A stretch of 64,000 nt of DNA from Alphaproteobacteria bacterium (lineage in GTDB: Bacteria; Pseudomonadota; Alphaproteobacteria; Rhizobiales; Xanthobacteraceae): positions 3,286,001-3,350,000 of the forward strand of contig JBBCGH010000001.1 in assembly GCA_037200445.1 (NCBI GenBank), given 5' to 3'. A program made the translations under genes and the position numbers. The notes under the pieces are model-generated. The model searched no databases. It had not been told where the DNA came from and saw nothing but the letters and a program-made list of their open reading frames with translations. Shown in pieces: positions 7,353-16,597 of the stretch; position 1 is the stretch's first letter; each line of letters starts with the position of its first letter.

Positions 7353-10300
7353 CTACGCCGCCTTCTTCTGCTCCGCGATTCCCACCAGCCGCCGCAGGAT
7401 CAGGTTGGCGCCCTTGAGCCGCTGCTCGGGCCGCGGCCAGTCGTCGAAGAACACGACCTTCATGTCAGGCCGCACGCGCGCCGCCGGGCCCTCGTCGCGG
7501 ATGTAGGCGACAAGCCCGTCCGGGTTGGAGAACTCGTTGTTGCGGAACGACAGCACCGCGCCCTTGGGGCCGGTCTCGACCTTCTCGACGTTGGCGCGGC
7601 GGCACAGCGCCTTGATGGCGACGATGCGCAGCAGGTGCTGCACCTCCTCGGGCAACGGCCCGAAGCGGTCGGCAAGCTCCGCGCCGAAGGCATCGATCTC
7701 GCGCTCGTCCTCGATATCGGCGAGCCGCCGGTAGAGGCCGAGCCGCACCGAGAGGTCGGCGACGTATTCCTCCGGGATCAGCACCGGCATGCCGATGGTG
7801 ATCTGCGGCGACCAGCGGTCCGGCGCGGGCTCGACCAGCCCGGCCTTCATGCTCATCACGGCCTCTTCCAGCATCTGCTGGTAGAGCTCGAAGCCGACCT
7901 CCTTGATGTGGCCGGACTGTTCCTCGCCCAGCAGATTGCCGGCGCCGCGGATATCGAGGTCGTGCGAGGCAAGCTGGAAACCCGCGCCGAGCGTGTCGAG
8001 CGATTGCAGGACTTTCAGCCGCCGCTCCGCCTGCGCGGTGATGCGCTTGTTCGCCGGCAGGGTGAACAGCGCGTAGGCGCGCGTCTTCGACCGGCCCACC
8101 CTGCCCCGCAATTGATAAAGCTGCGACAAGCCGAACATGTCGGCGCGGTGCACGATCAGCGTGTTGGCGGTCGGGATGTCGAGGCCGGATTCGACGATCG
8201 TGGTCGAGAGCAGCACGTCGTACTTGCCGTCGTAGAAGGCCGACATGATGTCTTCGAGGATACCCGCCGGCATCTGCCCGTGCGCGACCGCGACGCGCGC
8301 CTCCGGCACGGTCTGGTCGAGATAGGCCTTCACCTCGGCGAGGTCCTCGATGCGCGGCGAGACGTAGAACGCCTGCCCGCCACGGTAGCGCTCGCGCAGC
8401 AGCGCCTCGCGCACCGTGATGGGGTCGAACGGCGCGATGAAGGTGCGCACCGCGAGGCGATCCACCGGCGCGGAGGCGATGATCGAGAGATCGCGCACGC
8501 CGGTCAGCGCAAGCTGCAAGGTGCGGGGGATCGGCGTCGCGGTCAATGTGAGGACATGCACCTCGGCGCGCATCTGCTTGATCTTTTCCTTGTGCGCGAC
8601 GCCGAAGTGCTGCTCCTCGTCGACCACCAGCAGGCCGAGATCCTTGAACTTGATTGCTTTGCCGAGCAGCGCATGCGTGCCGATCACGATGTCGACGGTG
8701 CCGTCGGCAAGGCCCTGCTTGGTCGCCTTGAGGTCGGCGCTCGCGACAAGTCGCGAGGCCTGCGCCACCTTCAAGGGGAAGCCGCGGAAGCGCTCGCTGA
8801 AGGTCTTGAAGTGCTGGCGCGCCAAGAGCGTCGTCGGCACCACAACCGCGACCTGCTTGCCGTTCATCGCCGCAATGAAAGCGGCGCGCAACGCGACCTC
8901 GGTCTTGCCGAACCCGACGTCGCCGCACACGAGACGATCCATCGGCTTGCCCGAGCCGAGATCGTCGAGCACGCGGTCGATCACGGCTTCCTGGTCCTCG
9001 GTCTCGTCGTAGGGGAAGCCGGCGCAGAACTCCTCGTACATGCCATGCGCGACGGTGAGCTTCGCGCCTTCGCGGAGCTGGCGCGCGGCCGCGATCTTGA
9101 TCAGTTCGCCCGCCATCTCGCGGATGCGGTTCTTCAGGCGCGCTTTCCGGGTCTGCCAGCCGACGCCGCCCAGCTTGTCGAGTTGGACGTTGGTGTCTTC
9201 GGAGCCGTAACGCGACAAAAGCTCGATGTTCTCGACCGGCAAATAGAGCTTGGCGCCTTCCGCGTAGTGCAGTTCGAGGCAGTCGTGGGGCGCGCCGGCG
9301 GCTTCGATCGTCTGCAGGCCCGCGAAACGGCCGATGCCATGATCGACATGAACGACAAGATCGCCGGCATCGAGGCTGGTCACCTCCGCGATGAAGTCCT
9401 CCGGCCGCTTCGAGGCACGTCGGCGGCGCACCAGCCGGTCGCCGAGAATGTCCTGCTCGGCGATGACGGCGAGGTCGGCGGTCTCGAAACCGGATTCGAG
9501 ACCAAGCACGGCCAGCGAAACCTCGACATTCGGGCGCCGGAGCACGTCCGGAAAGCTCGCGACATTCGTCAGATTGACCAAGCCATGGTCGGAGAGCACG
9601 TGGCTCATACGCTCGCGCGAGCCATCACTCCACATCGCGATCACGACGCTCTTGCCGTCCGCCTGGAGGGCATGGACGTGCTTGGTGACCGCGTCGAAGA
9701 CATTCCGCTCCGCTTCGGCGCGTTCCGGCGCGAAGTTGCGTCCGGCGTGGGTGCCGGCATCGCCAATGCTGGGGTCGGGATCTGCAAAGGGTGTCAGCCG
9801 CGCCACTGCGTGTTCACCCAAGAGGGATCTCCAGCTGTCTTCGCCCAAATACAGCCGGTCCGGCGGCAGCGGCTTGTAGACCGAGTTGGCGCGGTCGGCG
9901 TCGAGCGCCTGGCGCCGCGCCTCGTAGTAGTCGGCGATCTGCGCAAACCGCTCATGGGCGGCGTCCTCGGCGAGCGGTTCCAGCACCACCGCCGCGCCTG
10001 GCACGTAATCGAACAGGGTATCCAGCTTGGCGTGAAACAGCGGCAGCCAGTGCTCCATGCCGGGATGGCGGCGGCCTTCAGACACCGCCTCGTAGAGCGG
10101 ATCGCTCGCCGAGGTGCCGAACGACTCCACATAGCCCTGGCGGAAGCGGCGCATGGTCTCGCTGGTGAGCTGAAATTCGGCGACCGGGACCAGATCGAGT
10201 GCGCGCAGGGTGTCCTGCGACCGCTGCGTCTCGGCATCGAACGAACGGATCGACTCCAGTGTGTCGCCGAAGAAATCGAGTCGCACGGGATCGCCCGCTC

Positions 10301-10853
10301 CGGGCGGATAGAGATCGACGATGCCGCCGCGCACCGCGTAATCGCCCGCCTCGCGCACCGTCGAAGTGCGATTGTAGCCGTTGAGCTCGAGCCACTTCGT
10401 GACCCCGTCCATCGCCAGCATGTTGCCGGCCGCAGCCGAGAGGGACTGCGTCGCGATCGCCGATTTCGCGGGCACGCGCTGCAGCGCCGCGTTGACCGTG
10501 GTGAGTACCACGCCCGGCTTCTCGCGGCCTTGCAGGCGCGCGAGGCGCGACAGCGTGGTCATGCGCTGCGCGACGATCCCCGAATGCGGCGAGACACGGT
10601 CATAGGGGAGGCAATCCCAGGCCGGAAACTCGTTGATCTCGATCTCAGGCGCGAAGAACGCGAGCGCGCGGGCAAGCTGCGCCATGCGCGGCCCGTCGCG
10701 GCAGATCACCACGAGGCTGGTCGCGGGCGCGTTCGGCTTTGCCGCGACTGCACGCGCCAGATCGGCGACGATCAGCCCTTCGGCGCCGTCGGCGACACCC
10801 GAGAGTGTCAAGGCACGGCCGGGAACGAGGAGCTCAGCGGGCGACTTCGCCAT
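7353..10853 (-). CDS. mfd: Transcription-repair coupling factor Mfd
   Basis: 1166 residues, the normal length for the family. The UvrB-homology region at the N-terminus is followed by the RNA-polymerase-interacting domain (GDLVVHVDHGIGRF). The RecG-like translocase has Walker A GDVGFGKTEVALR near residue 641 and DEEQH near residue 743, then TATPIPRTL and QLRGRVGR. The TRCF C-terminal domain closes the protein. Mfd removes RNA polymerase stalled at DNA lesions and recruits UvrA; uvrA itself lies at 62.75 kb. Its ATG shares one base with the stop of sdhE (TGATG), so the two are coupled. A long open frame on the opposite strand across this gene is a composition artefact. Confidence 0.98.
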   Translation of the reverse strand: MAKSPAELLVPGRALTLSGVADGAEGLIVADLARAVAAKPNAPATSLVVICRDGPRMAQLARALAFFAPEIEINEFPAWDCLPYDRVSPHSGIVAQRMTTLSRLARLQGREKPGVVLTTVNAALQRVPAKSAIATQSLSAAAGNMLAMDGVTKWLELNGYNRTSTVREAGDYAVRGGIVDLYPPGAGDPVRLDFFGDTLESIRSFDAETQRSQDTLRALDLVPVAEFQLTSETMRRFRQGYVESFGTSASDPLYEAVSEGRRHPGMEHWLPLFHAKLDTLFDYVPGAAVVLEPLAEDAAHERFAQIADYYEARRQALDADRANSVYKPLPPDRLYLGEDSWRSLLGEHAVARLTPFADPDPSIGDAGTHAGRNFAPERAEAERNVFDAVTKHVHALQADGKSVVIAMWSDGSRERMSHVLSDHGLVNLTNVASFPDVLRRPNVEVSLAVLGLESGFETADLAVIAEQDILGDRLVRRRRASKRPEDFIAEVTSLDAGDLVVHVDHGIGRFAGLQTIEAAGAPHDCLELHYAEGAKLYLPVENIELLSRYGSEDTNVQLDKLGGVGWQTRKARLKNRIREMAGELIKIAAARQLREGAKLTVAHGMYEEFCAGFPYDETEDQEAVIDRVLDDLGSGKPMDRLVCGDVGFGKTEVALRAAFIAAMNGKQVAVVVPTTLLARQHFKTFSERFRGFPLKVAQASRLVASADLKATKQGLADGTVDIVIGTHALLGKAIKFKDLGLLVVDEEQHFGVAHKEKIKQMRAEVHVLTLTATPIPRTLQLALTGVRDLSIIASAPVDRLAVRTFIAPFDPITVREALLRERYRGGQAFYVSPRIEDLAEVKAYLDQTVPEARVAVAHGQMPAGILEDIMSAFYDGKYDVLLSTTIVESGLDIPTANTLIVHRADMFGLSQLYQLRGRVGRSKTRAYALFTLPANKRITAQAERRLKVLQSLDTLGAGFQLASHDLDIRGAGNLLGEEQSGHIKEVGFELYQQMLEEAVMSMKAGLVEPAPDRWSPQITIGMPVLIPEEYVADLSVRLGLYRRLADIEDEREIDAFGAELADRFGPLPEEVQHLLRIVAIKALCRRANVEKVETGPKGAVLSFRNNEFSNPDGLVAYIRDEGPAARVRPDMKVVFFDDWPRPEQRLKGANLILRRLVGIAEQKKAA

Positions 10854-11134
10854 CAGGCGGCCCCGCGGAAATCGCGCATCTTGCGAAACAGGGGCGTGTC
10901 GAAGGCCATCGGCACCGGCTCCTGTCCCATGACCCAGGCGAGCAGCTCGGGCTCCGGCACATCCATCAGCCGCTCGAACTCATAGACTTCGGATTCGGTG
11001 AGCGTTGCAAGATGCGCGTCGGCAAAAGGCCCGGTGATCAGGTCGACCTCGCGCATGCCGCGGTGCCAGGCGCGGAACAGCAATCGGCGCCGCCGCTCAT
11101 CCAGCCCCTCGCTCGAAATCGTCGTTCCGCTCAT
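10853..11134 (-). CDS. sdhE: FAD assembly factor SdhE (succinate dehydrogenase assembly factor 2)
   Basis: 93 residues, the family's usual size. The RGxxE motif (HRGMREVD, residues about 25-32) is the hallmark used to insert FAD covalently into the flavoprotein subunit of succinate dehydrogenase. The rest is the small helical YgfY/Sdh5 fold (LTESEVYEFERLMDVPEPEL). It acts in the cytoplasm and is located immediately upstream of mfd, with which it overlaps by one base. The divergent neighbour is a hotdog thioesterase then recG. ATG 11134 was chosen by family length; an in-frame GTG/TTG lies slightly upstream. Confidence 0.92.
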   Translation of the reverse strand: MSGTTISSEGLDERRRRLLFRAWHRGMREVDLITGPFADAHLATLTESEVYEFERLMDVPEPELLAWVMGQEPVPMAFDTPLFRKMRDFRGAA

Positions 11135-11239
11135 GTCCAGAATGGCTCGCAACACGAAAAGCCCGGACGTGCCGGGCGAGGGTGATATAGCGAGCCCGGG
11201 CGCCAATGTCAGCGGCGGGACGCGCCGTTTGATGCGATA

Positions 11240-11704
11240 ATGGCCGCGGCAATCCGGAATCACATGATGAGTGATGCAAATCCGCCGCCCGGCTTCGAGC
11301 CCTTGTTCCGCACCAGCCCGTTCCTCGAAACGGTGGGCCCATTGTTCTATCGCCGCGACCCGGAGCGCGGGCTCGTCATCGGCCTGCGCATTGCCGAGAA
11401 GCACGCCAATGCGCGCGGCATCGCCCATGGCGGGCTGCTGGTCACGCTCGCCGACATCGCGCTCGGTTACCAGACCGCGTTCGGGCAGGACCCGCCCGCA
11501 GGCTTGATCACCGCGAACTTGACCGCCGATTTTGCCGGCGCCGCCAAGATCGGCGACTGGGTCGAGGCCCATGTCGATGTGCAGAAGCTTGGCAGCCGGC
11601 TCGCCTTCGCGAATGCGTTTCTGGTGGTGGATGGCGAGCGGATCGTGCGCGCGAGTGCGGTGTTTACGCGCGCGGCACCACTGTCCGATCCGCCACAATC
11701 GTAG
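11240..11704 (+). CDS. PaaI-type hotdog-fold acyl-CoA thioesterase
   Basis: 154 residues with a single hotdog fold. The family motif ARGIAHGGLLVTLADIALGY, with its HGG-x(n)-D/A pattern, is centred near residues 60-80, and strands such as GLITANLTADFAGAAKIGD follow. Enzymes of this family hydrolyse small or aromatic acyl-CoA thioesters; the substrate is not evident. Three in-frame ATG codons (11240, 11264, 11267) make the first few residues uncertain. It ends 2 bp before the recG start, so it is probably co-transcribed with recG, an arrangement of convenience rather than of shared pathway. Confidence 0.8.
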   Translation: MAAAIRNHMMSDANPPPGFEPLFRTSPFLETVGPLFYRRDPERGLVIGLRIAEKHANARGIAHGGLLVTLADIALGYQTAFGQDPPAGLITANLTADFAGAAKIGDWVEAHVDVQKLGSRLAFANAFLVVDGERIVRASAVFTRAAPLSDPPQS

Positions 11705-11706
11705 CC

Positions 11707-13803
11707 ATGCGCCCTGCCCTGCTCGACCCGCTGTTCGCCTCGCTGACGACCCTTCCGGGGATTGGGCCGAAGCTTGCAAAGCTGTTCGCCCGGCTGACCG
11801 ATCATGACCCGCCGCGTGTGCTCGATATCCTGTTTCACCTGCCAAGCGGCACGATCGATCGCCGCGCGCGGCCGAAGTTGCGCGACGTTGTGCCCGACAC
11901 TGTCGCAACTGTGCTGGTGGCGGTCGATCGCCATCGTCCGCCGCCGCCGAACCGTCCGCGCGCGCCCTATCAGATCTACGCGAGCGACGAGACCGGCGAC
12001 ATCACCCTCACGTACTTCAACGCGCGCAAGGATTTCCTGGAGAAGCTGCTGCCGGTTGGCGAGCGGCGCTACTTGTCCGGCACAACCGCGTTCTACGACG
12101 GAATGCTCCAGATGGTGCATCCGGACCACGTGGTCTCGGAAGCCGACGTCGCCAAACTGCCTTTGATTCAACCGGTCTATCCGCTGACCGAGGGCCTCGG
12201 CCCGAACGTCGTGCGCAAGGCGGCGGAGAACGCGCTATCGCGGGTCCAGGCGCTGCCGGAGTGGCAGGACGAAGCCTGGCTGCGCCAGCAAGGATGGCCG
12301 GCGTTCCGCGAGGCGTTCGCAGCCCTGCATCATCCGGACGATCTCGGCGCCGCCACGCCCGGAACCGAAGGGTGGTCGCGGCTCGCCTATGACGAATTGC
12401 TTGCCGGGCAACTCGCTCTGATGCTGGTGCGTGCGAGCCAGAAGCGGGTGGCCGGACGGCCGAGCAGTGGCGATGGGCGGTCGGCGAAAAAAATTGTCGC
12501 AGCACTTCCCTATTCGCTCACGCCTTCCCAGACGCAGGCGGTCTCGGAAATCAACGCCGACCTCGCGAAACCCGAGCGCATGCTCCGCCTCCTCCAGGGT
12601 GATGTCGGCTCGGGCAAAACCGTGGTGGCGCTGCTCGCCGCGGCCACCGTCATCGAGGCGGGGCGGCAGGCTGCCTTGATGGCACCAACCGAAATTTTGG
12701 CGCGCCAGCACCACAAGACGATTGTCCCGCTCGCCGAATCCGCAGGCCTGCGCGTCGCCATCCTCACCGGCCGGGAGCGCGGGCGTGAGCGCGCCGATAT
12801 CCTGTCGCGCCTCGAAGCAGGCGACCTCGACCTGCTGGTCGGCACCCATGCGCTGTTCCAGGACGAGGTCGAATTCCGCGACCTCGCACTGGCGATCGTG
12901 GACGAACAGCATCGCTTCGGCGTGCACCAGCGCCTCGCGCTCACGCGCAAGGGCGACGCGGTCGATGTGCTGGTACTCACCGCCACGCCGATCCCGCGCA
13001 CGCTGGTGCTCACCTATTTTGGCGACATGGACGTCTCGCAGCTGCGCGAGAAGCCGGCCGGCCGCCGGCCGATCGACACGCGCGCCTTGCCGCTCTCCCG
13101 CATCAACGAGGTGGTCGAGGCGGTCGGGCGCGCACTCGAGCGCGGCGAGCGGGTCTATTGGGTCTGCCCGCTGGTCGCGGAGTCAGAGGTCAGCGATCTC
13201 GCCGCCGCCGAGCAACGCTTCGCCGAACTGCAGCAGCACTTCGACGAGGCCGTCGACCTCGTGCACGGCAGGATGAAAGGCGCCGACAAGGACGCCGCGA
13301 TGGCGCGTTTCGCTTCGGGAGAATCGCAATTGCTGGTCGCCACGACCGTAATCGAGGTTGGCGTGGACGTGCCGGAGGCAACCGTGATGGTGATCGAGCA
13401 TGCCGAGCGCTTCGGGCTCGCGCAAATACACCAGTTGCGCGGCCGCGTCGGGCGCGGATCGCAGCGCTCGACCTGCCTCCTGCTCTACCGCGCGCCGCTC
13501 GGGGAGACCGCCAAGGCGCGCATCGAGATCCTGCGCGAGACCGAGGACGGCTTCCGCATCGCCGAGGAGGACTTGCGCCTGCGCGGCGAAGGCGATGTGC
13601 TCGGGGTCCGGCAATCCGGCATGCCAGGCTTCCGCGTTGCCCGCATCGAGGTGCATGGAGCGCTGCTCGAGCCCGCGCGCAAGGACGCGCAGCTCATCCT
13701 CTCGCGCGATCCGGAGTTGACCTCGCCGCGCGGCGGGGCGTTGCGTCATCTGCTGTATTTGTTCGAGCGGGACGAGGCGATCCGGCTGCTGCGCGCGGGA
13801 TAG
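11707..13803 (+). CDS. recG: ATP-dependent DNA helicase RecG
   Basis: 698 residues, full length. The N-terminal wedge/OB region starts with the helix-hairpin-like LTTLPGIGPKLAKLFARL. The helicase core has Walker A GDVGSGKTVVALL near residue 298, DEQH near residue 398, TATPIPRTL and the QLRGRVGRG motif VI. RecG reverses stalled replication forks and processes Holliday junctions and R-loops in the cytoplasm. It follows the thioesterase gene by 2 bp. It converges exactly on the DUF502 gene, whose stop starts at the next base. Confidence 0.97.
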   Translation: MRPALLDPLFASLTTLPGIGPKLAKLFARLTDHDPPRVLDILFHLPSGTIDRRARPKLRDVVPDTVATVLVAVDRHRPPPPNRPRAPYQIYASDETGDITLTYFNARKDFLEKLLPVGERRYLSGTTAFYDGMLQMVHPDHVVSEADVAKLPLIQPVYPLTEGLGPNVVRKAAENALSRVQALPEWQDEAWLRQQGWPAFREAFAALHHPDDLGAATPGTEGWSRLAYDELLAGQLALMLVRASQKRVAGRPSSGDGRSAKKIVAALPYSLTPSQTQAVSEINADLAKPERMLRLLQGDVGSGKTVVALLAAATVIEAGRQAALMAPTEILARQHHKTIVPLAESAGLRVAILTGRERGRERADILSRLEAGDLDLLVGTHALFQDEVEFRDLALAIVDEQHRFGVHQRLALTRKGDAVDVLVLTATPIPRTLVLTYFGDMDVSQLREKPAGRRPIDTRALPLSRINEVVEAVGRALERGERVYWVCPLVAESEVSDLAAAEQRFAELQQHFDEAVDLVHGRMKGADKDAAMARFASGESQLLVATTVIEVGVDVPEATVMVIEHAERFGLAQIHQLRGRVGRGSQRSTCLLLYRAPLGETAKARIEILRETEDGFRIAEEDLRLRGEGDVLGVRQSGMPGFRVARIEVHGALLEPARKDAQLILSRDPELTSPRGGALRHLLYLFERDEAIRLLRAG

Positions 13804-14547
13804 TTACTCCGCCGCTGCGTTTTCACGCACGATGCGGGCGGCGCGGGCTGTCTCAGCCATCGCGGCGAGCTTTTTCTGCTGCTCGGGACCGCCGCCGGGC
13901 TGGATCATGCCGGCGCTCATGAGGAGTTTCGCCGCATCCTCAACCGAAATCGTCAGTTCGATGACATCCCGTCGCAGCACATAGAAGAAAAAGCCCGTGG
14001 TCGGGTTGGGCGTACAGGGCATGAAAGCCGACACATACTCATCGTCGCTCGGCAACGTCGCGGTGATGTCCGCACCCGGCGGCGTTGAGAGAAACACCAG
14101 CGACCACATGCGCGGCGCGGGAAACTCGACCAGGCCGACCGTGCGGAACGACGAGCCAGACTTCGAGAACAGCGTCTCGAACACCTGCTTCAGGCCGCGG
14201 TAGATCGGCCGCACGATCGGCACGCGCTCGAGGATCATCTCGCCGATCTCGACGAAGGTTCGCCCCACCAGGTTGGCGGTGAGGAAGCCGAGCAGGGTGA
14301 GCGCCAGAAACGCGATGATGAGGCCGAGGCCCGGCACCTTGACCGGCAGATAGGCCTCCGGCCGGTAGGCGAAGGGGATGAACGGCCGCACCAGATCGTC
14401 CACCCAGGTGACGAACGACCAGACCAGCCAGATCGTGATTGCGACCGGGCCGGCGACGATCAGGCCGGTAAGGAAATAGGTGCGGATACGGCTGGCGACA
14501 CCGTGGTGCACCGGCTCCGGAACTCCGGAACTTTCGGGGTTGCTCAT
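13804..14547 (-). CDS. DUF502 family integral membrane protein
   Basis: 247 residues. Two strongly hydrophobic helices at about residues 24-48 and 75-97 are separated by a short periplasmic loop. A conserved cytoplasmic domain follows, containing the family pattern VPIVRPIYRGLKQVFETLF and a TPNPTTGFFFYV motif. DUF502 proteins are widespread in proteobacteria; a bacterial role has not been clearly defined, though plant relatives act in membrane trafficking (COV/LCV). It abuts recG convergently and is followed by glmS on the same strand 102 bp away. Confidence 0.88.
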   Translation of the reverse strand: MSNPESSGVPEPVHHGVASRIRTYFLTGLIVAGPVAITIWLVWSFVTWVDDLVRPFIPFAYRPEAYLPVKVPGLGLIIAFLALTLLGFLTANLVGRTFVEIGEMILERVPIVRPIYRGLKQVFETLFSKSGSSFRTVGLVEFPAPRMWSLVFLSTPPGADITATLPSDDEYVSAFMPCTPNPTTGFFFYVLRRDVIELTISVEDAAKLLMSAGMIQPGGGPEQQKKLAAMAETARAARIVRENAAAE

Positions 14548-14649
14548 CGAATCGTGCGGCCTTGTCTGCCCGGCGGCATCTGGCCGCCATTATATGAAAA
14601 AGTGGTGGCAGGCCACTATCAGCTCAAGGCAGGCCAAATGCCGCGGCCG

Positions 14650-16473
14650 CTACTCGACCGTCACCGATTTCGCGAGATTGCGCGGCTGATCGACGTCCGT
14701 GCCCATCATCACCGCCGTGTGATAGGCGATGAGTTGCACCGGAATGGCATAAACGAGCGGCGTCACGGTCGCGGGCATCTGCGGCAACGTCAGCGTTTCC
14801 ATCGAGTTGACCGTCGCCTCGGCCGCTCCCTTCGGGTCGGTCACCAGGATGATGCGGCCGCCGCGCGCGGCGACCTCCTGCATGTTGGAAACGGTCTTTT
14901 CGAAGACGCGGTCGTAGGGTGCGATCACCACCACCGGCATGGTCTCGTCGATCAGCGCGATCGGTCCGTGCTTGAGTTCGCCCGCCGCATAACCTTCGGC
15001 GTGGATATAGGAGATTTCCTTCAGCTTCAGCGCGCCTTCGAGCGCGATCGGGTACGACGTGCCGCGGCCGAGATAGAGCACGTCGCGGCTATGCGCGAGC
15101 GTGTGCGCGAGCTGTTCGATCCGCGGCTCGAGCGCGAGCGCCTCCGTCATCAGGCGCGGAACCTCGATCAGCGCACGCACCAGCTTCCGCTCGTCGTCTT
15201 CAGACAGAATACCCCGCGCCCGTCCGGCATGGATCGCGAGGCAGCACAGTGCCGCGAGCTGACAGGTGAAGGCTTTGGTGGAGGCTACGCCGATCTCCGG
15301 CCCGGCAAGGGTCGGCATCACGCAATCGCTTTCGCGCGCAATGGTCGAGCTCGGCACGTTCACCACAGAGAGAATGTGCTGCTTTTGCTCCCTGGCATAG
15401 CGCAGCGTCGCGAGCGTGTCGGCGGTCTCCCCTGACTGCGAGACGAACACCGCAAGCCCGCCGGGCGCGAACGGCGCCTCACGATAACGGAATTCGGAGG
15501 CGACATCGATTTCGACCGGAAGCCGCGCGAAACGCTCGAACCAGTATTTGGCGATCAGCCCCGCGTAATAGGCGGTGCCGCAGGCCGAGATCGCGATACG
15601 GTTGATCTTTGCGAAGTCGAACGGCAGCGCCGGCATGCGCACGCGCTCGACCGACATATCGAGATAGTGGGCGAGCGTGTGGCCGACGACCTCGGGCTGC
15701 TCGAAGATCTCCTTCGCCATGAAATGACGATGGTTGCCCTTGTCGATCAGCAGCGCCGAGGCGTTCGATTTCTGCACCGGCCGCTCCACCTTGCGGCCGC
15801 GCACATCGTGCACCTCTACGCCCTTGCGGTTCAAAACCGCCCAGTCGCCCTCTTCCAGATAGCTGATCGTGTCGGTGAACGGTGCAAGCGCGATCGCATC
15901 CGAGCCGAGATACATCTCGCCGTCGCCGTAGCCGACCGCGAGCGGCGAGCCCTTGCGCGCTCCGACGAGCAGGTCGTCCTCGCCCTCGAACAGAAAGGCT
16001 AGCGCGAATGCGCCGCGCAGTTTCGGCAGCGCAGCCGCGACGGCCTGCGCAGGGCTGCGTCCCTGCTTCATCTCGTCGGTCACAAGGTGCGCAACGACCT
16101 CGCTGTCGGTCTCAGTCGCGAATTTATGGCCCTTCTTCTGCAGTTCTTCGCGCAGCTCGCGGAAATTCTCGATGATGCCGTTGTGCACGACCGCGACCTT
16201 GTCGGTCGCGTGCGGATGCGCATTGACCTCATTCGGCTTGCCATGGGTCGCCCAGCGGGTGTGCCCGATGCCGGTGTGGCCGCCGAGCGGCTCGCTCATC
16301 AGACGCTTTTCGAGGTTCTTGAGCTTGCCTTCGGCGCGACGCCGCGTGAGGTGGCCATCTTCGAGCGTCGCAACGCCTGCCGAGTCATAGCCGCGGTACT
16401 CGAGGCGCTTGAGCGCCTCCACGATTTCCTCGGCGACCGGCTCGCGCCCGAGTATTCCGACGATCCCGCACAT
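14650..16473 (-). CDS. glmS: Glutamine--fructose-6-phosphate aminotransferase (isomerizing)
   Basis: 607 residues. The start MCGIVGILGR exposes the catalytic cysteine as residue 2 (Cys1 after Met removal), the N-terminal glutaminase nucleophile. EYRGYDSAG follows, and two SIS isomerase domains carry SQSGETADTLATLRYA and a closing LAKSVTVE. The enzyme makes glucosamine-6-phosphate from fructose-6-phosphate and glutamine, the first step to UDP-GlcNAc for peptidoglycan and LPS. It lies 124 bp downstream of glmU on the same strand, so the two pathway enzymes may be co-expressed. No glmS ribozyme sequence is evident in the spacer. Confidence 0.98.
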   Translation of the reverse strand: MCGIVGILGREPVAEEIVEALKRLEYRGYDSAGVATLEDGHLTRRRAEGKLKNLEKRLMSEPLGGHTGIGHTRWATHGKPNEVNAHPHATDKVAVVHNGIIENFRELREELQKKGHKFATETDSEVVAHLVTDEMKQGRSPAQAVAAALPKLRGAFALAFLFEGEDDLLVGARKGSPLAVGYGDGEMYLGSDAIALAPFTDTISYLEEGDWAVLNRKGVEVHDVRGRKVERPVQKSNASALLIDKGNHRHFMAKEIFEQPEVVGHTLAHYLDMSVERVRMPALPFDFAKINRIAISACGTAYYAGLIAKYWFERFARLPVEIDVASEFRYREAPFAPGGLAVFVSQSGETADTLATLRYAREQKQHILSVVNVPSSTIARESDCVMPTLAGPEIGVASTKAFTCQLAALCCLAIHAGRARGILSEDDERKLVRALIEVPRLMTEALALEPRIEQLAHTLAHSRDVLYLGRGTSYPIALEGALKLKEISYIHAEGYAAGELKHGPIALIDETMPVVVIAPYDRVFEKTVSNMQEVAARGGRIILVTDPKGAAEATVNSMETLTLPQMPATVTPLVYAIPVQLIAYHTAVMMGTDVDQPRNLAKSVTVE

Positions 16474-16597
16474 GCGCCGAATAGTCCCCTAGTTAACCCA
16501 GAACAATGCCCGAATCCGGTTTAAACGCTGCTAATAGCGGCCAGAAATCACAAAGCTTCTCGCTGTGTGACAGGCCGGCGCTCGACGCGGTAAATCG

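Noticed and set aside
7635-10985. Very long plus-strand open frame across mfd
   Set aside because: Antisense to a complete mfd with all motifs; its translation is Arg/His/Asp-rich without any domain, as expected from high-GC third positions.
16474-16597. glmS ribozyme or small-RNA target between glmU and glmS
   Set aside because: The 124-bp spacer lies upstream of glmS but shows no glmS ribozyme core; such ribozymes are a Gram-positive feature.
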